A stretch of DNA of 5,959 bases from Candidatus Sumerlaeota bacterium (GTDB lineage: Bacteria > Sumerlaeota > T1SED10-198M): contig PWGE01000422.1 in assembly GCA_003554345.1 (NCBI GenBank), forward strand, positions 1 to 5,959, in the 5' to 3' direction. The notes beneath the pieces were generated by a model. It was given only the letters and a program-made list of their open reading frames with translations. It was not told where the DNA came from and ran no database searches. The position numbers and the translations under genes were made by a program. Shown here in pieces: positions 4,605 to 5,959 of the stretch (within the stretch, counting starts at the first letter, position 1; each line of letters opens with the position of its first letter).

Positions 4605-5339
4605 CTAAGGTCCTTTTATAATCAAATCTCCGGGGCTTACAGTCCCATTGGTTGGATCGTACAACACTTCCTGAATGTCGGCGGAAAGATCCAGATAATC
4701 GAATTGCATATTGGGTCCCTGGCTCACTATTTTATACGTATGATCAATTTTCTCTCTGTCTTCATACACAGAAGGAAGGTGGTAATACCAGTAGTAAGAA
4801 GGAGGATGTCTCGAACCAAATTCATCTTTAAAAGGGCGTCCCATACCGTGAAGATAATCAACAGGTTCTTTGAGAATCTCCCAGTCGATTGGCTCATAAT
4901 TGCCGGGAAAATGCCGGGAAGATACCCCCTTGTAAGCGGCTTTTTGTACCAGGTTTGCATGGTCCCCTTCTGGTATGGGAGTTTCAATGTCATAGGATAC
5001 ATGAGGACGATGTATCCTCGGCTGATGAGGATGCCTTGATATTTCAGGATATTCTTCGTAGCGTTCTTCTCTTTCCTCCTGAATCTCCTGTATTTCTCTT
5101 CCGATTTCTTCGAGGTCATATATTTCTGTATATTTGCTCGGCGGATACTGACGATGGTCAATAGCATAGCTTTCCAGCCCCAGGCTGATGGTATGCATAT
5201 CCATATAAGCTCGAGTTATCTTAGCGTTGGTCTGAGCGCGTAAAAAATTGGGTATCGATATTGCTGCCAATATGGACACTATCAACATTATGAACATTAA
5301 TTCTATAAAGGTGAAACCGCTCTTTTCTTTCTTTTTCAT
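4605..5339 (-). CDS. GspG/PilA-like major pseudopilin with charged insertion
   Basis: A 244-residue class III prepilin. After the short basic leader MKKKEKSG the prepilin peptidase should cut between G8 and F9. The mature protein starts FTFIE, with the essential Glu+5 (E13), followed by a hydrophobic helix to about residue 32 (LAAISIPNFLRAQTNAK), the stem of the assembled fibre. The helix continues with RAYMDMHTISLGLESYAIDH and then YPPS, as in GspG-type proteins. It is much longer than ordinary GspG (about 140 residues). Residues 74-98 form an acidic stretch rich in Glu (EEIGREIQEIQEEREERYEE), followed by a His/Pro/Arg-rich patch (SRHPHQPRIHRPH, 101-113). The C-terminal part has SQGPN and YDPTNGTVSPGD, the tail seen in pseudopilins of several uncultivated lineages. 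Its ATG overlaps the stop of the preceding pseudopilin-like gene (ATGA). No hairpin terminator follows, so transcription may continue into the sigma gene. Confidence 0.88.
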   Translation of the reverse strand: MKKKEKSGFTFIELMFIMLIVSILAAISIPNFLRAQTNAKITRAYMDMHTISLGLESYAIDHRQYPPSKYTEIYDLEEIGREIQEIQEEREERYEEYPEISRHPHQPRIHRPHVSYDIETPIPEGDHANLVQKAAYKGVSSRHFPGNYEPIDWEILKEPVDYLHGMGRPFKDEFGSRHPPSYYWYYHLPSVYEDREKIDHTYKIVSQGPNMQFDYLDLSADIQEVLYDPTNGTVSPGDLIIKGP

Positions 5340-5746
5340 AGTCGGATACGCTCCAGCGTTTTATGAGTCACTGCCCAGACGTTTTCTGATTTTTGAAACT
5401 CAACATGCATAAAATGAGCGGTTTCTGCTGAGTCAGGAGACTGCTGGCTGACCCAGATATGGTAACGAAGGTGATTGTCATCTCTATCTTCTGATTCCAG
5501 GCGATAGTAAAGGTCTCCCAGCTTCGACCACTCACGATCTGAAATCGGCACTTCTTCCTGCAGGCAGTATTCAATTTCTTCATACAACGTTCTGAGGAGG
5601 CTGTATTCCCGCATCGAATTCTGCCAGTTTCTGACCTGTTGAAACTCCTGTAACTGGGTATTGAGAAGAGTAATCATCGCCAGAGATATTCCCGTGACAA
5701 TGAAAAGAACTCCCAGGTATGTGGCGCCTGATGAGGTTTTCTTCAC
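5336..5746 (-). CDS. Short minor-pseudopilin-like protein lacking Glu+5
   Basis: A 136-residue protein from a GTG start with the leader MKKTSSG followed by ATYLGVLFIVTGISLAMITL, an N-terminal hydrophobic helix typical of type II secretion or competence pseudopilins. If cleavage follows G7, position +5 is Gly, not Glu. In known systems the pseudopilin without Glu+5 is the tip protein GspK, but this protein is far shorter than GspK (around 300 residues). A helical stem (QLQEFQQVRNWQNSMREY) leads to a small acidic C-terminal domain with no motif I know. The GTG overlaps the preceding stop (GTGA) and is backed by AGGAGGT five bases upstream, which makes the unusual start convincing. Its place between a minor-pseudopilin-like gene and the GspG-like gene supports a role in the fibre, probably at the tip or in initiation (inference). 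Confidence 0.75.
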   Translation of the reverse strand: MKKTSSGATYLGVLFIVTGISLAMITLLNTQLQEFQQVRNWQNSMREYSLLRTLYEEIEYCLQEEVPISDREWSKLGDLYYRLESEDRDDNHLRYHIWVSQQSPDSAETAHFMHVEFQKSENVWAVTHKTLERIRL

Positions 5747-5959
5747 CGCTTACCTCCTGCCGGCAGGGAAAGGGTATAGCTTCCTGAGCGCCTTCCAAGA
5801 TCGGGAACTTCCGTGGTGTGTATTGATATCTCGTATAACTCTTCTTCATTGATCTCGAATGTTTCTATGCCTTCCACCCGGTATATTTCCTGTCCATTCT
5901 TTTCAATGACGAGGACCCCTTCTTCGGAAAGCCGGTAGGTAAATGCTTCGTCCTCAAAT
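5743..5959 (-). CDS. Minor-pseudopilin-like protein, C-terminal part (runs off right edge)
   Basis: On the minus strand the frame beginning at 5958 is open from the window edge for 71 residues (FEDEAFTYRLSEEGVLVIEK near the start, SGSYTLSLPAGGKR at the end) and stops at TGA 5745-5743, which overlaps the next GTG as GTGA. The alternating strand pattern (FTYRL, VLVIEKNGQEIYRVEG, FEINEEELYEISIHT, SYTLSLP) resembles the beta-sheet end of GspJ- or PulG-like minor pseudopilins, where a value/label pair, LYRVEGIExFxI and a final SYTLSLP-type strand are usual. The N-terminal prepilin helix, which would prove this, lies outside the window. Operon position, overlap and reading-frame quality make it a real gene; the family is a likely but not certain call. 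Confidence 0.7.
   Translation of the reverse strand, partial: FEDEAFTYRLSEEGVLVIEKNGQEIYRVEGIETFEINEEELYEISIHTTEVPDLGRRSGSYTLSLPAGGKR
5752..5758 (-). promoter_or_regulatory. Strong ribosome-binding site deciding a GTG start
   Basis: Minus-strand AGGAGGT lies five bases before GTG at 5746, inside the last codons of the preceding gene. It settles the GTG start of the 136-residue pseudopilin-like protein. Confidence 0.75.

Noticed and set aside
4545-4615. Intrinsic terminator or independent promoter between the GspG-like and sigma genes
   Set aside because: There is no GC-rich hairpin, and although TACAAT occurs near the leader start, its upstream partner (TTAGTC at 18 bases) is too weak to claim.
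4704-5167. Overlapping open frames on both strands inside the GspG-like gene
   Set aside because: They are alternative frames of a gene with a clear prepilin N-terminus and family tail.
5580-5852. Minus-strand 89-codon and plus-strand 63-codon frames across the pseudopilin junction
   Set aside because: They conflict with the two real overlapping genes, which have a strong ribosome-binding site and a GTGA junction.

Overview
The window comes from a bacterium that builds a type II secretion or type IV pilus-like fibre, so most likely a diderm. The pseudopilin ends in a YDPTNGTVSPGD-type tail, which I remember mainly from major pseudopilins of poorly cultivated lineages (Omnitrophota, Sumerlaeota, Planctomycetota-like groups). 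That is recall, not a search, and I would not name a phylum on it. All convincing chromosomal genes lie on the minus strand and are described in their direction of transcription.

Right part (5959 down to 2280): a compact operon entered in mid-gene. In order it holds the C-terminal end of a minor-pseudopilin-like protein, a short pseudopilin-like protein lacking Glu+5, a GspG/PilA-type pseudopilin, a 92-base gap with a possible 23-codon leader ORF, an ECF sigma factor, a one-TM zinc-finger anti-sigma factor, and a compact GspE/PilB/ComGA-type assembly ATPase. Nearly every junction is a 4-base ATGA or GTGA stop/start overlap, so the regulator pair is translationally coupled to the fibre motor. 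I infer a fibre or secretion machine that carries its own sigma/anti-sigma switch inside the operon. This is the most interesting feature of the window.

Middle (2279 to 1888): an A+T-rich 392-base intergenic stretch with an imperfect hairpin, a possible relic small ORF, and a good sigma70-type promoter (TTGGAA, 17 bases, TATAAT) facing the next operon.

Left-centre (1887 to 545): a two-gene operon of unknown function, a 358-residue multi-pass membrane protein with a Glu-rich cytoplasmic or external segment, overlapped by 4 bases by an 89-residue soluble basic protein.

Left edge (544 to 1): non-coding, repeat-bearing DNA with two copies of a CTTTGCGT-type element, then the right end of an insertion sequence. 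The first 72 bases on the plus strand encode the last 23 residues of an integrase-core (IS3/IS481-like) transposase, and a terminal inverted repeat ends at base 120. A 68-codon minus-strand ORF here is built from repeat DNA and ends inside the IS terminus, so it is doubtful as a gene.
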